Source of the DNA: Novosphingobium sp. B1
GTDB lineage: Bacteria > Pseudomonadota > Alphaproteobacteria > Sphingomonadales > Sphingomonadaceae
Direction: 5' to 3'
DNA length: 64,000 bases
NCBI RefSeq assembly: GCF_900176395.1
Contig: NZ_FWXL01000001.1
Span: forward strand, 124,001-188,000
Shown here: piece after piece, positions 49,836-59,790 of the stretch
How the letters are laid out: each line of letters begins with the position of its first letter
Numbering within the stretch: the stretch's first letter is position 1
Notes under the pieces: generated by a model
Seen by the model: only the letters and a program-made list of their open reading frames with translations
Told to the model about the DNA's origin: nothing
Database searches by the model: none
Program-made: the position numbers and the translations under genes

Positions 49836-51629
49836 TTATCCCTCGGCAAGCTCTGCCAGTTCGAGCCAGCGTTCTTCCGCCGCGTCCTTTTCGGCGCGGA
49901 CTTTCTCGAGGGCAGCCATCAGCGCATCGAACTTCTTCGGATCGCGCGCATAGAGATCGGGGTCAGCCAGTTGTGCCTCGCCCCGGGCAATGGCGGCGTC
50001 GAGCTCCTCTATCCGCTTGGGCAGCAACTCGTAATCGCGCTGGTCCTTGTAGGACAGCTTGCCCTTTTTTGCCGGTGGCGGAGGAGCGGCGGCAGCAGCA
50101 TCGGCCTTGTCAGTGCTGGCCTTGGCAACCGGCTTGCCTGCCAGCCGCTGCTTTCTGATCTTCTCCCAATCGGCATAGCCGCCGGCGACGATGTCGACCT
50201 TGCCCGAACCGTCCATGCCAAGCGTGATCGTGACGGTGCGATCAAGAAAGTCACGGTCGTGGCTGACGATCAGCACGGTGCCGTCATAATCGGAGATGAC
50301 TTCCTGCAGGAGGTCGAGCGTCTCGAGATCGAGGTCGTTGGTCGGCTCGTCGAGCACCAGAAGGTTCGAGAAGCGGGCGAATTCGCGTGCCAGCAGGAGG
50401 CGCGAGCGTTCGCCGCCCGAAAGCGTGCCGACGCGTGCCTCGACAAGGCCGGGATCGAACAGGAAGTCCTTGAGATAGCCCTGAATGTGCTTGCGCACCC
50501 CGCGCACGTCGATCCAGTCGCTGCCATCGGCAAGAACGTCGCGCACGCGCTTGTCCGGCGCCATGAGGCTGCGCTGCTGATCGATCATGATGCCTTGCAG
50601 CGTCTTGGCGAGCGTGATCGTGCCGCTGTCGGGTTCGAGTTCGCCGGTGAGCAGCTTGAGCAGCGTGGTCTTGCCCGCGCCGTTCGAACCGACCACGCCG
50701 ATGCGGTCCTTGCGGGTGATGCGCAAGGTGAAGTCCTTGACGATCGGGCGGTCCCCGAACGACTTGTTCACGTGGTCGGCGACGATGACGGCCTTGCTCT
50801 TGGCATCGTCGCTGGAAATGGCGAGCTTCGCCGTGCCTTTCGGAGACAGCATGGCAGCACGCTGGGCGCGCATTTCGTAGAGCTTTTCGAGGCGGCCCAT
50901 GTTGCGCTTGCGCCGTGCGGTGACGCCGCGTTCGAGCCAGTGCGCCTCGATCTTCAGCTTGGCATCAAGCTTGTCTGCCGCCCGGGCTTCTTCGGCATAG
51001 ACCTGTTCCATCCACGCTTCGTAGCCGCCGAAGCCGATGTCCTTGCGGCGCAGACTGCCGCGGTCGAGCCAGAGCGTCGCCTTGGTCAGGCGTTCAAGGA
51101 AGGTACGGTCATGGCTGATCACGACGAAAGCGCCGCGATAGCGCTGCAGCCAGTCTTCCAGCCAATCGATCGCGGCAAGATCAAGGTGGTTGGTCGGTTC
51201 GTCGAGCAGGAGCAGATCGGGATCGCTTGCCAGGGCGCGGGACAGCGCGGCACGTCGGCGCTCACCGCCACTGGCGCTTTCAGCCTTGCGCGTCAGGTCG
51301 ATGCCCAGTTGCCCGGCGATCGATTCCACCTCGTGCCGGGGCGGAGCGTCCTTGCCCGACAGCGCGAAATCCATCAGCGTATCGAAGCCGGTGAAGAACG
51401 GGTCCTGTTCCAGCGTGACGATCCGCGTGCCCGGCTGGATCGAGCGGATGCCCTTGTCGGCATCGACCTGCCCGCCAAGCAGCTTGAGCAGCGTGGTCTT
51501 CCCAGCGCCATTGCGCCCGATCAGCGCGAGCCGATCGCGCTGCTGGATATGGATGTCGAGGTCCTGAAAGAGCCAGCCATTGCCCTGGACGAGGCCGAGG
51601 CCTTCCCAGCTAAGTATCGGTGCCGCCAT
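49836..51629 (-). CDS. uup: ABC-F ATPase, Uup type
   Basis: A 597-residue tandem ABC ATPase without membrane domains. Walker A motifs GRNGAGKTTLLKLLGG and GSNGAGKTTLLKLLTG, signature motifs SGGERRRAALSRAL and LSGGERSRLLLAREF, and Walker B LLLDEPTNHLDL and LVLDEPTNDLDL. The C-terminal coiled coil (SYKDQRDYELLPKRIEELDA) marks Uup rather than EttA. Acts on ribosomes or DNA structures. ATG 51629 chosen by homology. Confidence 0.93.
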   Translation of the reverse strand: MAAPILSWEGLGLVQGNGWLFQDLDIHIQQRDRLALIGRNGAGKTTLLKLLGGQVDADKGIRSIQPGTRIVTLEQDPFFTGFDTLMDFALSGKDAPPRHEVESIAGQLGIDLTRKAESASGGERRRAALSRALASDPDLLLLDEPTNHLDLAAIDWLEDWLQRYRGAFVVISHDRTFLERLTKATLWLDRGSLRRKDIGFGGYEAWMEQVYAEEARAADKLDAKLKIEAHWLERGVTARRKRNMGRLEKLYEMRAQRAAMLSPKGTAKLAISSDDAKSKAVIVADHVNKSFGDRPIVKDFTLRITRKDRIGVVGSNGAGKTTLLKLLTGELEPDSGTITLAKTLQGIMIDQQRSLMAPDKRVRDVLADGSDWIDVRGVRKHIQGYLKDFLFDPGLVEARVGTLSGGERSRLLLAREFARFSNLLVLDEPTNDLDLETLDLLQEVISDYDGTVLIVSHDRDFLDRTVTITLGMDGSGKVDIVAGGYADWEKIRKQRLAGKPVAKASTDKADAAAAAPPPPAKKGKLSYKDQRDYELLPKRIEELDAAIARGEAQLADPDLYARDPKKFDALMAALEKVRAEKDAAEERWLELAELAEG

Positions 51630-51740
51630 GGCCGCCCGCTTAGCCGCACCGTTGCGCCCGCGCAACGGCCTAGCCTTAACAGGAACACAGCCTCGCATTC
51701 ACGACTTGTTCAATGGGTCGGGCTTAGGCATGCGCTCATC

Positions 51741-52037
51741 ATGAAACGCGCTATTGCCTTCCTTGCCGCTTCGCTGGCCGTGCTTCCTGCGACCTCTCAT
51801 GCGCAGCAGCGGCCCGACGAACAGAACGAGGCCCGCAAGGACCTTCGCGCGGGCAATGTGCGATCGCTGCGCGATATCGAACGGCGCGTGCTGCCCACCA
51901 AGCAAGGCATGCAGTACCTTGGCCCCGAGTACGATCCCGCAGCGATGGTGTATCGCCTGAAGTTCATTCGCGATGGCCGTGTGGTCTTTGTCGATGTCGA
52001 TGCGCGAACCGGGCAGGTCATGGGCGAGAGCCGTTAA
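51741..52037 (+). CDS. PepSY-domain secreted protein
   Basis: A 98-residue protein: signal peptide MKRAIAFLAASLAVLPATSHA, then a small PepSY-like domain (RDIERRVLPTKQGMQYLG; VYRLKFIRDGRVVFVDVDARTGQV). Such proteins often precede OmpR-type two-component genes in sphingomonads and may modulate the kinase. It starts the operon with the next two genes. Confidence 0.85.
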   Translation: MKRAIAFLAASLAVLPATSHAQQRPDEQNEARKDLRAGNVRSLRDIERRVLPTKQGMQYLGPEYDPAAMVYRLKFIRDGRVVFVDVDARTGQVMGESR

Positions 52038-52150
52038 GCGGACGGTACGGTTAACCGGCGCTTTCTCGCCAGTTCCTTGACCGTTCAGGTTTCGCATCCC
52101 ATCTAGCCCTCAAGTGATCGCGCCCGTGGCGCGCAGGCAAGGGGCAAGTG

Positions 52151-52828
52151 ATGCGCATTCTGATCGTCGAGGACGAACCCACACTCGGCAAGCAGCTCAA
52201 GAACACGCTGGAACAGCACGGTTATGCGGTCGACCTTTCGGTCGATGGCGAGGACGGCCACTTCATGGGCTCGACCGAGGAATACGACGCGGTAATCCTT
52301 GACCTTGGCCTGCCCGAGATCGACGGTCTGACCGTGCTGGGCATGTGGCGCAAGGAGGGGCGCAAGTTCCCCGTGCTGGTGCTGACGGCGCGCGACAGCT
52401 GGTCGGACAAGGTGGCTGGCCTCGATGCCGGGGCCGACGATTACCTTGCCAAGCCGTTCCAGACCGAGGAACTGATCGCGCGCCTGCGCGCGCTGATCCG
52501 TCGTGCCTCGGGCAATTCCTCGTCGGAACTGATCGCAGGCGACGTGCGCCTGGATACGCGCTCGGGCCGCGTGACGCTGAACGGCGAGCCGGTGAAGCTG
52601 ACCGCGCAGGAATACAAGCTCCTGTCCTATCTGCTGCACCATAAGGGCAAGGTCGTCAGCCGTACTGAACTGATCGAGCATATCTACGACCAAGATTTCG
52701 ATCGCGATTCGAACACGATCGAGGTTTTCGTGACGCGCATCCGCAAGAAGCTGGGTCCGGACGTCATCACGACGATCCGCGGGCTTGGCTATAGCCTCGA
52801 CGATCCTGCCGGACCCGGTCGCGGGTAA
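52151..52828 (+). CDS. OmpR/PhoP-type response regulator
   Basis: A 225-residue regulator. Receiver domain 1-118: ILIVEDEPTLG acidic pocket, phospho-acceptor Asp51 (VILDLGLPEIDG), LTARDS Thr and DYLAKPF Lys. Winged-helix output about 130-220: KLTAQEYKLLSYLLHHKGKVVSR and SNTIEVFVTRIRKKLG. GTG 52148 is an alternative start. Partner kinase follows 16 bases on. Confidence 0.95.
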   Translation: MRILIVEDEPTLGKQLKNTLEQHGYAVDLSVDGEDGHFMGSTEEYDAVILDLGLPEIDGLTVLGMWRKEGRKFPVLVLTARDSWSDKVAGLDAGADDYLAKPFQTEELIARLRALIRRASGNSSSELIAGDVRLDTRSGRVTLNGEPVKLTAQEYKLLSYLLHHKGKVVSRTELIEHIYDQDFDRDSNTIEVFVTRIRKKLGPDVITTIRGLGYSLDDPAGPGRG

Positions 52829-52844
52829 CACACGCGGCTGACGG

Positions 52845-54239
52845 GTGACGCAGAACAACAGCAAGACCACGCCGCAGCCCGCGCCGCACACCGGCTCGCT
52901 GGCGCGGCGCATGCTGATGATTGCGGCGGCATGGATTTCGGTGCTGCTGGTCGGTGGCGGGCTTGCGCTCGACCAGACGCTGACCGGGCTCGTCACCCGC
53001 AATTTCGACGAACAGCTTGGCTACATGCTGACGGCGATGGTCGCTTCGGCCGAGATCGGGCCGGACGGCGAGATATTCTTCAATCGCTCCTTGGGCGACC
53101 AGCGTTTCCTCGAACCCAACAGCGGGCTCTACTGGCAGATTTCCGGGCAGGGGCACGAGGATTTCCCGTCGCGTTCGCTGTGGGACCGTTCGCTGCGCAC
53201 CGATCTCGATGACAACTACGTCGAGCCGAAGATTGATGACAGCGACCAGTTCGAAGGTGAGCGCCTGCGCATCATCAAGCGTTCGGTCATCCTGCCGGGC
53301 AGCAATACCCTATGGGAATTCCAAGTTGCCGCGAGCCGAGGCGAGATCGATTCACAGATCCGGCGCATCCGTTCGATCCTGATCTGGTCGTTCCTGGCGC
53401 TCGGCCTTGGCCTTGTCGGCATGGCCGGTCTTCAGACCTACTACGGGCTCGGGCCCTTGCGCCGCGTTCGCAAGGCGATTGCCCGCATGCGCGAGGGCGA
53501 GGCCAGCCGCGTGACCGAGCCTTTGCCGCTGGAAGTGCAGCCACTGGTCATCGAATTGAACGGCCTTCTTGAACACTCGGAGCGGCAGGCCGAGGAAGCG
53601 CGCACCCACGCCGGCAACCTTGCCCATGCGCTGAAGACGCCGCTGACGGTGGTGATGAACGCGGCCACCGCGAAGGCGGATGACCTTTCCGACACGGTGA
53701 TCCGCGAGGCGGCGGTGATGCGCCGTCAGGTCGACCATCATCTGGCAAGGGCGCGGGCGGTTGGCCGTCGCGCTGTCGGCATGTCACGCGCGCAAGTGTG
53801 GGAAAGCGCTCAGGCGGTGGAGCGCGCGGTGGTCAGGCTCTATCCGAATGTGCGCTTCGACATGGATGGAAACCGCACGGTCGAAGTGTCCATCGAACGG
53901 CAGGACCTAGACGAGATCCTCGGCAACCTGATCGAGAACGCCGCCAAGTACGGTGGCGGGTCGGTGTTCATCACCATCGATGCCGCGCCCACCGACCCGA
54001 AATTCTGCGAAATCTGGGTCGAGGACGATGGCATGGGCATTCCAGAAGAAGCCCGCACCCGAATCTTCGACCGTGGCGCGCGGCTGGACACCGGAAAGCC
54101 GGGCACCGGGCTGGGCCTTGCCATCGTGCGCGATGTTGCCGAAATCTACGGCGGCAGCGTGGATCTGCGCGAGAGCGAGGACTTGGGCGGGCTGTTGTCG
54201 GTGCTGCGCTTGCCGCGGTCTGCGGTGCACTCGCGATAG
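52845..54239 (+). CDS. Sensor histidine kinase (PhoQ-like)
   Basis: A 464-residue membrane kinase: TM1 about 22-42, an acidic periplasmic sensor (DLDDNYVEPKIDDSDQFEGE) as in PhoQ-type sensors, and TM2 about 177-199. Then a HAMP-like linker, H-box GNLAHALKTPLTVV (His261), N-box ILGNLIENAAKYG, and G1/G2 boxes EDDGMGIPEEAR and GTGLGLAIV. GTG start. The acidic patch suggests divalent cation or cationic peptide sensing (inference). Confidence 0.93.
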   Translation: MTQNNSKTTPQPAPHTGSLARRMLMIAAAWISVLLVGGGLALDQTLTGLVTRNFDEQLGYMLTAMVASAEIGPDGEIFFNRSLGDQRFLEPNSGLYWQISGQGHEDFPSRSLWDRSLRTDLDDNYVEPKIDDSDQFEGERLRIIKRSVILPGSNTLWEFQVAASRGEIDSQIRRIRSILIWSFLALGLGLVGMAGLQTYYGLGPLRRVRKAIARMREGEASRVTEPLPLEVQPLVIELNGLLEHSERQAEEARTHAGNLAHALKTPLTVVMNAATAKADDLSDTVIREAAVMRRQVDHHLARARAVGRRAVGMSRAQVWESAQAVERAVVRLYPNVRFDMDGNRTVEVSIERQDLDEILGNLIENAAKYGGGSVFITIDAAPTDPKFCEIWVEDDGMGIPEEARTRIFDRGARLDTGKPGTGLGLAIVRDVAEIYGGSVDLRESEDLGGLLSVLRLPRSAVHSR

Positions 54240-54241
54240 AT

Positions 54242-55135
54242 TTAGGCTCTGGGATGTGCGTTGCGGTAGACGTCCAGTAGAGTTGCCGCATCGACTTGCG
54301 TGTAGATCTGTGTCGATGACAGGCTGGCATGGCCCAGCAGTTCCTGAAGCGAGCGCAAGTCTGCTCCGGCGCCCAGCAGATGCGTGGCGAAGGAATGCCG
54401 CAAGGCGTGCGGCGTGGCCGTAGCGGGCAGTCCGAGCGAGACCCGCGCCCGCGCGACGGCACGCTGGACCATGCCTTGCGCCAGCGGCCCGCCCTTGGCA
54501 CCGCGGAACAGGGGCTCGTTCTTTGCCAGCGGCCAGGGACATTGCGCGGCATAGCTGGCGACGCCTTCGCGCACGATCGGCAATAGCGGGACGACTCGCT
54601 GGCGCCCACCCTTGCCGGTGATGACCATGCTCTCGCCCAGTGGCAGGACCGAGGCCGGCAGTGACAGCGCCTCGGCAATGCGCATGCCCGCGCCATAAAG
54701 CAGCAGCAGGACCGCGCGGTCCCGCGCTGCGATCCATTCAGCATCGGCGTCTTCTGCGACGGTTTCGGCAAGGTTGACCGCCTCGTCCGGAGTGACCGGC
54801 CGAGGCAGCCCTTTCTTGACGCGGGGGCCGCGCAGGCGGGGGCGGCTGGGATCGGCATGACCCGACTTCTCGCGCGCAAAGGCAATGAATGTCTTGAGCG
54901 CGGACAGTTCGCGTGCGGCCGAGACGTTGCCCAGACCGTCAGCGCGGCGAGCGGCGAGATGATTGCGCAAGGTGGCGGCATCGATGCATGCCAGCGAAGC
55001 CCAGTCCTGTTCGCCTTTGAGCGCGCGCAGCAGCCTTGCTGCGGTTGCGGCATAGGCGCGGACGGTATGGGGCGATCTGCGCCTGCCCAGCGCGAGATAC
55101 TCGTTCCAAGCTTCGAGGATCTCCGCGATCGTCAT
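54242..55135 (-). CDS. xerC: Tyrosine recombinase XerC
   Basis: A 297-residue recombinase. N-terminal SAM-like core-binding domain, then catalytic residues: Arg in LLYGAGMRIAEALSL, Lys in ITGKGGRQRVVPL, HxxR in HALRHSFATHLLGAGAD, and LLGHASLSSTQIYTQ with the nucleophile Tyr. Resolves chromosome dimers with XerD at dif. It is in the rph-rdgB-hemW operon, which argues for the housekeeping enzyme rather than the missing integrase of the element. Confidence 0.93.
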   Translation of the reverse strand: MTIAEILEAWNEYLALGRRRSPHTVRAYAATAARLLRALKGEQDWASLACIDAATLRNHLAARRADGLGNVSAARELSALKTFIAFAREKSGHADPSRPRLRGPRVKKGLPRPVTPDEAVNLAETVAEDADAEWIAARDRAVLLLLYGAGMRIAEALSLPASVLPLGESMVITGKGGRQRVVPLLPIVREGVASYAAQCPWPLAKNEPLFRGAKGGPLAQGMVQRAVARARVSLGLPATATPHALRHSFATHLLGAGADLRSLQELLGHASLSSTQIYTQVDAATLLDVYRNAHPRA

Positions 55136-56289
55136 GCGCTGACCAGCGAATCCGGTACGAGTTCGGCGAGCAGGGCCTCAAGCAGGGGGGCGCCTTGTTC
55201 GGTAACGCGCAGGAGAGGGCCGTCCTGGGCGAGATGGCCCAGGGTGAGGTACAAGTCACGCTTGGCTGGCGAGATCAGTTTGTCGCTCGTGTAGCCGAAG
55301 CGGGCGGCAAGCGCTTCAGGCTCGATCCCTTCAGTCAGGCGCAGGCCCATCAGCACGGCTTCCATGGCCTGATCGGCGCGGGGAAGCGGGCGTTCCTCGG
55401 CAATGCCATGCGCCTGTTCGGAAATGGCGCGCAGGAAATTCTCGGGCTTCTTGTGGCGTACGGTGGCGGTGCCGAGCCTGCGGCCATGAGCGCCCGGCCC
55501 GACGCCGACATAATCGTGATAGCGCCAGTAGGTGAGGTTATGGCGGCTTTCCTCGCCGGGGCGGGCGTGGTTGCTTGTCTCGTAAGCAGGCAGACCGGCG
55601 TCGCTCGTAAGCTCGCGCGTCAGGGTAAACAGGTCTGCCGACTGGTCGTCGTCAAGCGGGGTCAGCTTGCCTTCGCGGACCAGCGTGGCGAAGCGCGTGC
55701 CGGGCTCAATGGTCAACTGATAGAGGCTGAGGTGGCCAGTGCCGAAAGCTAAAGCGCGCTTCAGCTCGGCTTCCCATTTCGCGGCGCTCTGGTCCGGGCG
55801 GGCGTAGATCAGGTCGAAGCTGACCCGGCCGAAATGGCGCTGTGCAAGATCGAGCGCTGCAAGGCTTTCGTTGACGTCATGACGTCGGCCAAGGAATTTC
55901 AGTGTGTTGTCGTCAAGCGCCTGCAGGCCGAGCGAGACGCGGTTGATACCGGCTGCGGCAAGTGCGGCAAAATTCGCAGCCTCGACCGAGCTTGGGTTGG
56001 CCTCGAGCGTGATCTCGATATCGGGCGCGAAGCCCCACAACGCTTCGGCTTCACGCAGCAATGCCTCAACCAGCGCTGGCGGCATCAGCGAAGGCGTGCC
56101 GCCGCCAAAGAAGATCGACGAGAGTTTGCGGCCGGGGGTCAACTGCGCTTCATGACGCATGTCAGCGAGCAGCGCGGATTGCCACGCGGCCATGTCCGTC
56201 CGCTCGCGCACGTGGCTGTTGAAATCACAGTATGGGCACTTGGCGAGGCAGAATGGCCAGTGGATGTAGAGGGCGAGGGGCGCGGTCAT
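55132..56289 (-). CDS. hemW: Radical SAM heme chaperone HemW
   Basis: A 385-residue radical SAM protein with the cluster motif CLAKCPYCDFNSH (CxxxCxxC), SIFFGGGTPSLM, and RVSLGLQALDDNTLKFLGR typical of HemW/HemN-like enzymes. HemW delivers heme to respiratory proteins. Its end overlaps xerC (ATGA). 59 bases after rdgB. Confidence 0.93.
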   Translation of the reverse strand: MTAPLALYIHWPFCLAKCPYCDFNSHVRERTDMAAWQSALLADMRHEAQLTPGRKLSSIFFGGGTPSLMPPALVEALLREAEALWGFAPDIEITLEANPSSVEAANFAALAAAGINRVSLGLQALDDNTLKFLGRRHDVNESLAALDLAQRHFGRVSFDLIYARPDQSAAKWEAELKRALAFGTGHLSLYQLTIEPGTRFATLVREGKLTPLDDDQSADLFTLTRELTSDAGLPAYETSNHARPGEESRHNLTYWRYHDYVGVGPGAHGRRLGTATVRHKKPENFLRAISEQAHGIAEERPLPRADQAMEAVLMGLRLTEGIEPEALAARFGYTSDKLISPAKRDLYLTLGHLAQDGPLLRVTEQGAPLLEALLAELVPDSLVSA

Positions 56290-56348
56290 TGCCTCGCCCC
56301 TAGCACTGAATCGCGCCTGCGCCTACGCAGGGGCGGAAGGGACGCTTT

Positions 56349-56978
56349 TCAGGAAAACTGGTCTGCTACCAGCTTGGCAAAGGCATCGGCGCGGTGGCTG
56401 ATCTCGTGCTTTTCTGCCGGGTTCAGCTCGGCGAAGGTGCGGGTATCGCCCACAGGCACGAAGACCGGGTCGTAGCCGAAGCCCAGCTTGCCACGTGGCG
56501 GCCAGGTGAGCGTTCCGGGCGCGCGGCCTTCATAGACTACATGTTCGCCGTCCGGCCACGCAATGGCAAGGACGCAGGCGAAATGACAGTCGCGCGGCGT
56601 GTCTGGACCCAGTTCGGCCAGCTTGCCTTCCACCTTGCCCATGGCCATGTACCAGTCGCGGCAGGGTCCACCTTCGAAGACATCTGCCTCTGCCCAGTTG
56701 GCGGTATAGACGCCGGGGGCACCGCCAAGCGCATCGACGCAAAGACCCGAATCATCGGCAAGGGCAGGGATCTGCGATGCTTGCGCCGCAGCCTGCGCCT
56801 TGATCAGCGCGTTTTCAATGAACGTCGTGCCCGTCTCGGCCGGCTCGGGCAGGCCAAGTGCGCCAGCCGACAGGCACTCGATCCCGTAGGGTGCGAGCAG
56901 GGCCTGGATTTCCTTGAGCTTGCCGGCGTTGTGCGTGGCGATAACCAGCTTGCCGGTGCCGAGACGGGGCGAAGCCAT
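56349..56978 (-). CDS. rdgB: XTP/dITP pyrophosphatase RdgB
   Basis: A 209-residue Ham1/RdgB enzyme that removes non-canonical purine triphosphates. [16 protein letters not shown] is the N-terminal motif, [22 protein letters not shown] the metal-site region, and [10 protein letters not shown] and [10 protein letters not shown] the C-terminal motifs. TGATG overlap with rph. Confidence 0.95.
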   Translation of the reverse strand: MASPRLGTGKLVIATHNAGKLKEIQALLAPYGIECLSAGALGLPEPAETGTTFIENALIKAQAAAQASQIPALADDSGLCVDALGGAPGVYTANWAEADVFEGGPCRDWYMAMGKVEGKLAELGPDTPRDCHFACVLAIAWPDGEHVVYEGRAPGTLTWPPRGKLGFGYDPVFVPVGDTRTFAELNPAEKHEISHRADAFAKLVADQFS

Positions 56979-57694
56979 CAGCCGCGAACCGCCTTTTCCT
57001 GCGCAGCGAAGATCTCGTTGCAGCCGATGCGCGCCAGGCGGAGGAGACGCAAAAGGCCCTCCTCGTCATAAGTTGCGCCTTCAGCGGTGGCCTGTGCCTC
57101 GGCGATCTTGCCGCCTTCGATCAGGACGAAGTTGGCATCGGCGTCGGCCGAGGAATCTTCGATATAGTCAAGATCGAGCACCGGCTGGCCATTGACGATG
57201 CCGCAGGAGATCGCGGCGACCTTTTCGGTCAGCGGATCTTCCTTGATCGCTCCGCTGTCCATCAGCTTCTGTACGGCGAGGCGCAGTGCGACCCATGCGC
57301 CCGAGATCGAGGCGGTGCGGGTGCCGCCATCGGCCTGGATCACGTCGCAGTCCAGAGTGATCTGGCGTTCGCCCAGCTTCTTGAGATCGGTGACGGCGCG
57401 CAAGGAGCGGCCGATCAGGCGCTGGATTTCCTGCGTGCGGCCCGACTGCTTGCCCTTGGCGGCTTCGCGGCTGCCGCGAGTGTGGGTGGCGCGCGGGAGC
57501 ATCGAGTATTCCGCCGTTACCCAGCCTTCGCCCTTGCCGCGCAGGAACGGCGGCACGCGCTCTTCGACCGAGGCGGTGACGAGCACCTTGGTGTCGCCAA
57601 AGCAGATCAGCACCGAACCTTCGGCATGCTTGGTAAAGGCGGTTTCAATGACGATGGGGCGCATTTCATCGGGCGCACGGCCGGAAGGTCGCAT
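56978..57694 (-). CDS. rph: Ribonuclease PH
   Basis: A 238-residue phosphorolytic exonuclease trimming tRNA 3' ends. [14 protein letters not shown] is the N-terminal signature, [19 protein letters not shown] the RNA-binding loop, and [17 protein letters not shown] the phosphate-site region. Full length; divergent from hrcA. Confidence 0.96.
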   Translation of the reverse strand: MRPSGRAPDEMRPIVIETAFTKHAEGSVLICFGDTKVLVTASVEERVPPFLRGKGEGWVTAEYSMLPRATHTRGSREAAKGKQSGRTQEIQRLIGRSLRAVTDLKKLGERQITLDCDVIQADGGTRTASISGAWVALRLAVQKLMDSGAIKEDPLTEKVAAISCGIVNGQPVLDLDYIEDSSADADANFVLIEGGKIAEAQATAEGATYDEEGLLRLLRLARIGCNEIFAAQEKAVRG

Positions 57695-57771
57695 GGATTT
57701 TCCCTCAAAAGTTTGGCCAGCCTCTGGCGCATCGGGCTTGAGCCTGCAAGAGCGTGGATTAGATTGTCACC

Positions 57772-58836
57772 ATGCACGGCCCCAACCTTTCCGATCTGAC
57801 CGACCGCGCACGCGAGATTTTCCGTCTCGTGGTGGAGGGTTACATCGCCAGCGGCCAGCCTATGGGGTCGAAGTCGCTTGCAGGGCCAGGCGGCGTCAAT
57901 CTTTCGCCCGCGTCGATCCGCTCGGTGTTGCAGGAACTGCAGGACGCTGGGCTTCTTGCAGCGCCGCATACAAGTGCCGGGCGAATGCCGACCGAGGTTG
58001 GGCTGCGCCTGTTCGTTGACGGGATCATGCAGGTGGCCGAGCCGACTGTGGCGGAGCGCGCGCAGATCGAACGCGGCCTGGCGCATGGTGGGACTATCGA
58101 GAATGCGCTGGCGGCTGCGAGTTCGGCCTTGTCCGAACTTTCGGCAGGCGCGGCGGTGGTCATGGTCCCCAAGCGCGAGCCACGGCTGGTGCAGATATCC
58201 TTTGTGCCCTTGTCACCGGTGCGGGCGCTGGCCGTCCTGGTCAGCGAGGATGGCGGGATCGAGAACCGGGTGATCGACCTGCCCGAACCGGTAGGCGCGT
58301 CGGTGCTTGAGCAGGCGGGCAATTACCTGACGAGCCGCTTGCATGGCAGGACACTTGGCGAGGCATCGGGGCTGGTGCGCGCCGAGATTGCGGGCGGTCG
58401 CTCTGCGCTTGATACCGCAAGCGCTGACCTGGTTCAGCGCGGGCTGGTGGTGTGGACGCAGGATGCCGCAGCGCGTCCGGTGATGGTCGTGCGCGGGCAG
58501 GCCAACCTGCTCGATGAAGCAGCGCTCAGTGATATCGAACGCGTGCGCCAGCTTCTCGACGAACTGGAAAGCGCGGAGGCTATTGCGAGGGTGCTGGATG
58601 CGGCACGAGAGGCGCAGGCAACGCGGATCTTCATCGGTAGCGAGAACCGGCTGTTCTCGCTTTCGGGCTCGTCGGTTATCGCCTCGCCCTGGCGCGATAG
58701 CGAGGGCCGGGTGGTCGGCGTGGTTGGCGTGATCGGGCCAACGCGGTTGAATTATGCGCGCGTCGTCCCCATGGTTGATTTCACCGCCCAGACCCTGGGC
58801 AGATTCATCGGACAAGACGGATTTTCGAGAAAATGA
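57772..58836 (+). CDS. hrcA: Heat-inducible transcription repressor HrcA
   Basis: A 354-residue HrcA: N-terminal winged helix (VEGYIASGQPMGSKSLAG; SPASIRSVLQELQDAGLL), the GAF-like middle and the inserted dimerisation domain. It normally binds CIRCE, but no CIRCE repeat is seen upstream of hrcA, grpE or dnaK here, so its targets (probably groESL) lie elsewhere. Overlaps grpE by four bases. Confidence 0.94.
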   Translation: MHGPNLSDLTDRAREIFRLVVEGYIASGQPMGSKSLAGPGGVNLSPASIRSVLQELQDAGLLAAPHTSAGRMPTEVGLRLFVDGIMQVAEPTVAERAQIERGLAHGGTIENALAAASSALSELSAGAAVVMVPKREPRLVQISFVPLSPVRALAVLVSEDGGIENRVIDLPEPVGASVLEQAGNYLTSRLHGRTLGEASGLVRAEIAGGRSALDTASADLVQRGLVVWTQDAAARPVMVVRGQANLLDEAALSDIERVRQLLDELESAEAIARVLDAAREAQATRIFIGSENRLFSLSGSSVIASPWRDSEGRVVGVVGVIGPTRLNYARVVPMVDFTAQTLGRFIGQDGFSRK

Positions 58837-59393
58837 GCGACAACGAGACGCGCCCCACTGACGCAGAAGTCGAGGCGGAACTGAAGGGTGTGCCCGAGGA
58901 CATGGTCGACCAGCCATCTGCAAACGATGAAGCAGCCAAGCTCCGCGAGGAACTGGAGGCGGCCAAGCAGGACGTACTCTACGCCAAGGCCGAGACTCAG
59001 AACGTGCGCCGCCGCATGGAGAAGGACATCGCCGACGCGCGCGCCTATGCCGCGACCGGATTTGCCCGCGATATCCTGTCGGTGGCAGACAATCTTGCCC
59101 GTGCGCTGGGAACGATCCCGGCCGACTTGCGCGAGGACGACAAGTTCAAGAACCTTGTAGCAGGGCTTGAAGCCACGGGGCGTGAAATCGAGAAGGTGTT
59201 CGGCAATCACGGGATCACCCGGATCGCTGCAATGGGGCTGCCGCTCGACCCGCACCAGCACCAGGCGATGATCGAAATGCCTTCCGCCGATGCCGAGCCG
59301 GGCACGGTGATCTCGGAACTGCAGGCAGGCTACATGATCAAGGACCGCCTGCTGCGTCCAGCCATGGTCGCAGTCGCCAAGAAGCCGGACTGA
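58833..59393 (+). CDS. grpE: Nucleotide exchange factor GrpE
   Basis: A 186-residue co-chaperone: acidic N-terminus, long helical stalk (AKLREELEAAKQDVLYAKAE), and the C-terminal beta domain with KVFGNHGITRI, LDPHQHQAMIE and GYMIKDRLLRPAMVAVA. Releases ADP from DnaK. ATGA overlap with hrcA. Confidence 0.97.
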   Translation: MSDNETRPTDAEVEAELKGVPEDMVDQPSANDEAAKLREELEAAKQDVLYAKAETQNVRRRMEKDIADARAYAATGFARDILSVADNLARALGTIPADLREDDKFKNLVAGLEATGREIEKVFGNHGITRIAAMGLPLDPHQHQAMIEMPSADAEPGTVISELQAGYMIKDRLLRPAMVAVAKKPD

Positions 59394-59529
59394 TCGCCAA
59401 AACGCCGCGCGCCCCTGCCGATTTGGGGGCGCGGCATTTCAGATTGTTGCCACGACAAACAGTTCGTCGCAGAATCAGGAACTTGATGCCGATTAATTCG
59501 TCAGTCCCGCAAACACGGAGACTCGACAT

Positions 59530-59790
59530 ATGCGCAAGATCATCATGGCATCGCTTATCTTTGGTTCGGCGGCAGCGCTCGGCGGTTGCGCCAGCAATTA
59601 CGCGGGTGAAGGCGCGGCGGTCGGCGCGGCAGTAGGCGCAGGCATCGGCGTAGCGACCGGCGGCGACGTTGCCACGGGCGCAGCAATCGGCGGTGCTGTC
59701 GGCGCGGCTGGCGGTTCGCAGATCCGCAAGCGCGACAACCGCTGCTACCGCGTCGACAATTATGGTCGCGAATACGAAGTACGCTGCTGA
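59530..59790 (+). CDS. Glycine-zipper lipoprotein
   Basis: An 86-residue protein with lipoprotein signal (ASLIFGSAAALGGC, Cys20) and a 2TM glycine zipper (GAAVGAAVGAGIGVATGG; TGAAIGGAVGAAGG), ending with a basic, Cys-containing tail. Outer membrane or periplasmic; such small proteins (SlyB/OsmB-like) are often stress-induced. Confidence 0.85.
   Translation: MRKIIMASLIFGSAAALGGCASNYAGEGAAVGAAVGAGIGVATGGDVATGAAIGGAVGAAGGSQIRKRDNRCYRVDNYGREYEVRC

Noticed and set aside
54242-55135. Tyrosine recombinase as the missing element integrase
   Set aside because: It lies outside the element, on the far side of tRNA-Pro, inside the rph-rdgB-hemW operon with overlapping genes, as expected of housekeeping xerC.
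57695-57771. CIRCE element or RpoH promoter before hrcA
   Set aside because: No TTAGCACTC/GAGTGCTAA repeat; CTTG at 57737 is followed by ATTAGAT rather than a CYTATNT -10.
59400-59440. Terminator after grpE
   Set aside because: GCCGCGC-GCCCC can pair with GGGGGCGCGGC only with a bulge and the T-tract is short; possible but not listed as a feature.
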